Assembly: GCA_946482075.1 (NCBI GenBank)
Contig: CAMLQG010000093.1
Span: 1 to 14,209 of the forward strand
DNA length: 14,209 nucleotides
Direction of reading: 5' to 3'
Source of the DNA: an uncultured Erythrobacteraceae bacterium
Lineage (GTDB): Bacteria > Pseudomonadota > Alphaproteobacteria > Sphingomonadales > Sphingomonadaceae
Shown: positions 14,178 to 14,209 of the stretch, piece after piece
Layout of the letters: each line of letters starts with the position of its first letter
Position numbering within the stretch: the first letter of the stretch is position 1
The notes under the pieces: model-generated
Databases searched by the model: none
What the model saw: the letters and a program-made list of their open reading frames with translations, nothing else
Told to the model about the DNA's origin: nothing
Program-made: the position numbers and the translations under genes

Positions 14178-14209
14178 ATCGAGGCCAAAAACCGTTTTCC
14201 TACACGCGA

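Overview
The window looks like chromosomal DNA from a high-GC alphaproteobacterium, most likely a sphingomonad (Sphingomonadales). This is inferred from strong G/C bias at third codon positions, a large TonB-dependent receptor with the typical plug motifs, a 'type 1 GATase' and RBBP9-like gene pair, and a GC-rich intergenic hairpin of a kind common in that order. There are no rRNA, tRNA, CRISPR, IS or phage features. Every family call comes from reading motifs in the translations; no database search was run.

Layout. Left part (1-3110): an SDR oxidoreductase (minus), a divergent hypothetical protein (plus), a TRIC/UPF0126 membrane channel (minus) and a TetR regulator (minus). The TetR gene lies upstream of the TRIC gene on the same strand. 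Middle (3111-8007): a 383-bp regulatory region with a near-consensus promoter and a split inverted repeat, an 814-aa TonB-dependent receptor, a strong rho-independent terminator, an enolase-superfamily (mandelate racemase-like) enzyme and a class I glutamine amidotransferase. Right part (8001-14102): an RBBP9/YdeN-like alpha/beta-hydrolase fold protein (minus), whose 3' end overlaps the amidotransferase convergently. A divergent hairpin-rich intergenic region follows, then a plus-strand run: a GT4 glycosyltransferase fused to an uncharacterised glycosidase-like domain, an overlapping GH130-type protein, a small hypothetical protein and an L,D-transpeptidase. A REP-like hairpin closes the window.

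How the genes may work together. The TetR-receptor-enolase segment looks like uptake and first-step metabolism of an unidentified substrate, possibly an acid sugar. The terminator between receptor and enolase implies separate transcription. The most interesting unit is the GT4-fusion/GH130 pair at 8864-12536. The two genes overlap and are translationally coupled, and neither product has an export signal. They look like a cytosolic system for making and remodelling or phosphorolysing an oligosaccharide, possibly a mannoside; the sugar is an inference. Two other genes appear to have lost canonical active-site residues: the RBBP9-like protein (Ser and His of the triad) and the enolase-superfamily protein (second Lys of KxK).
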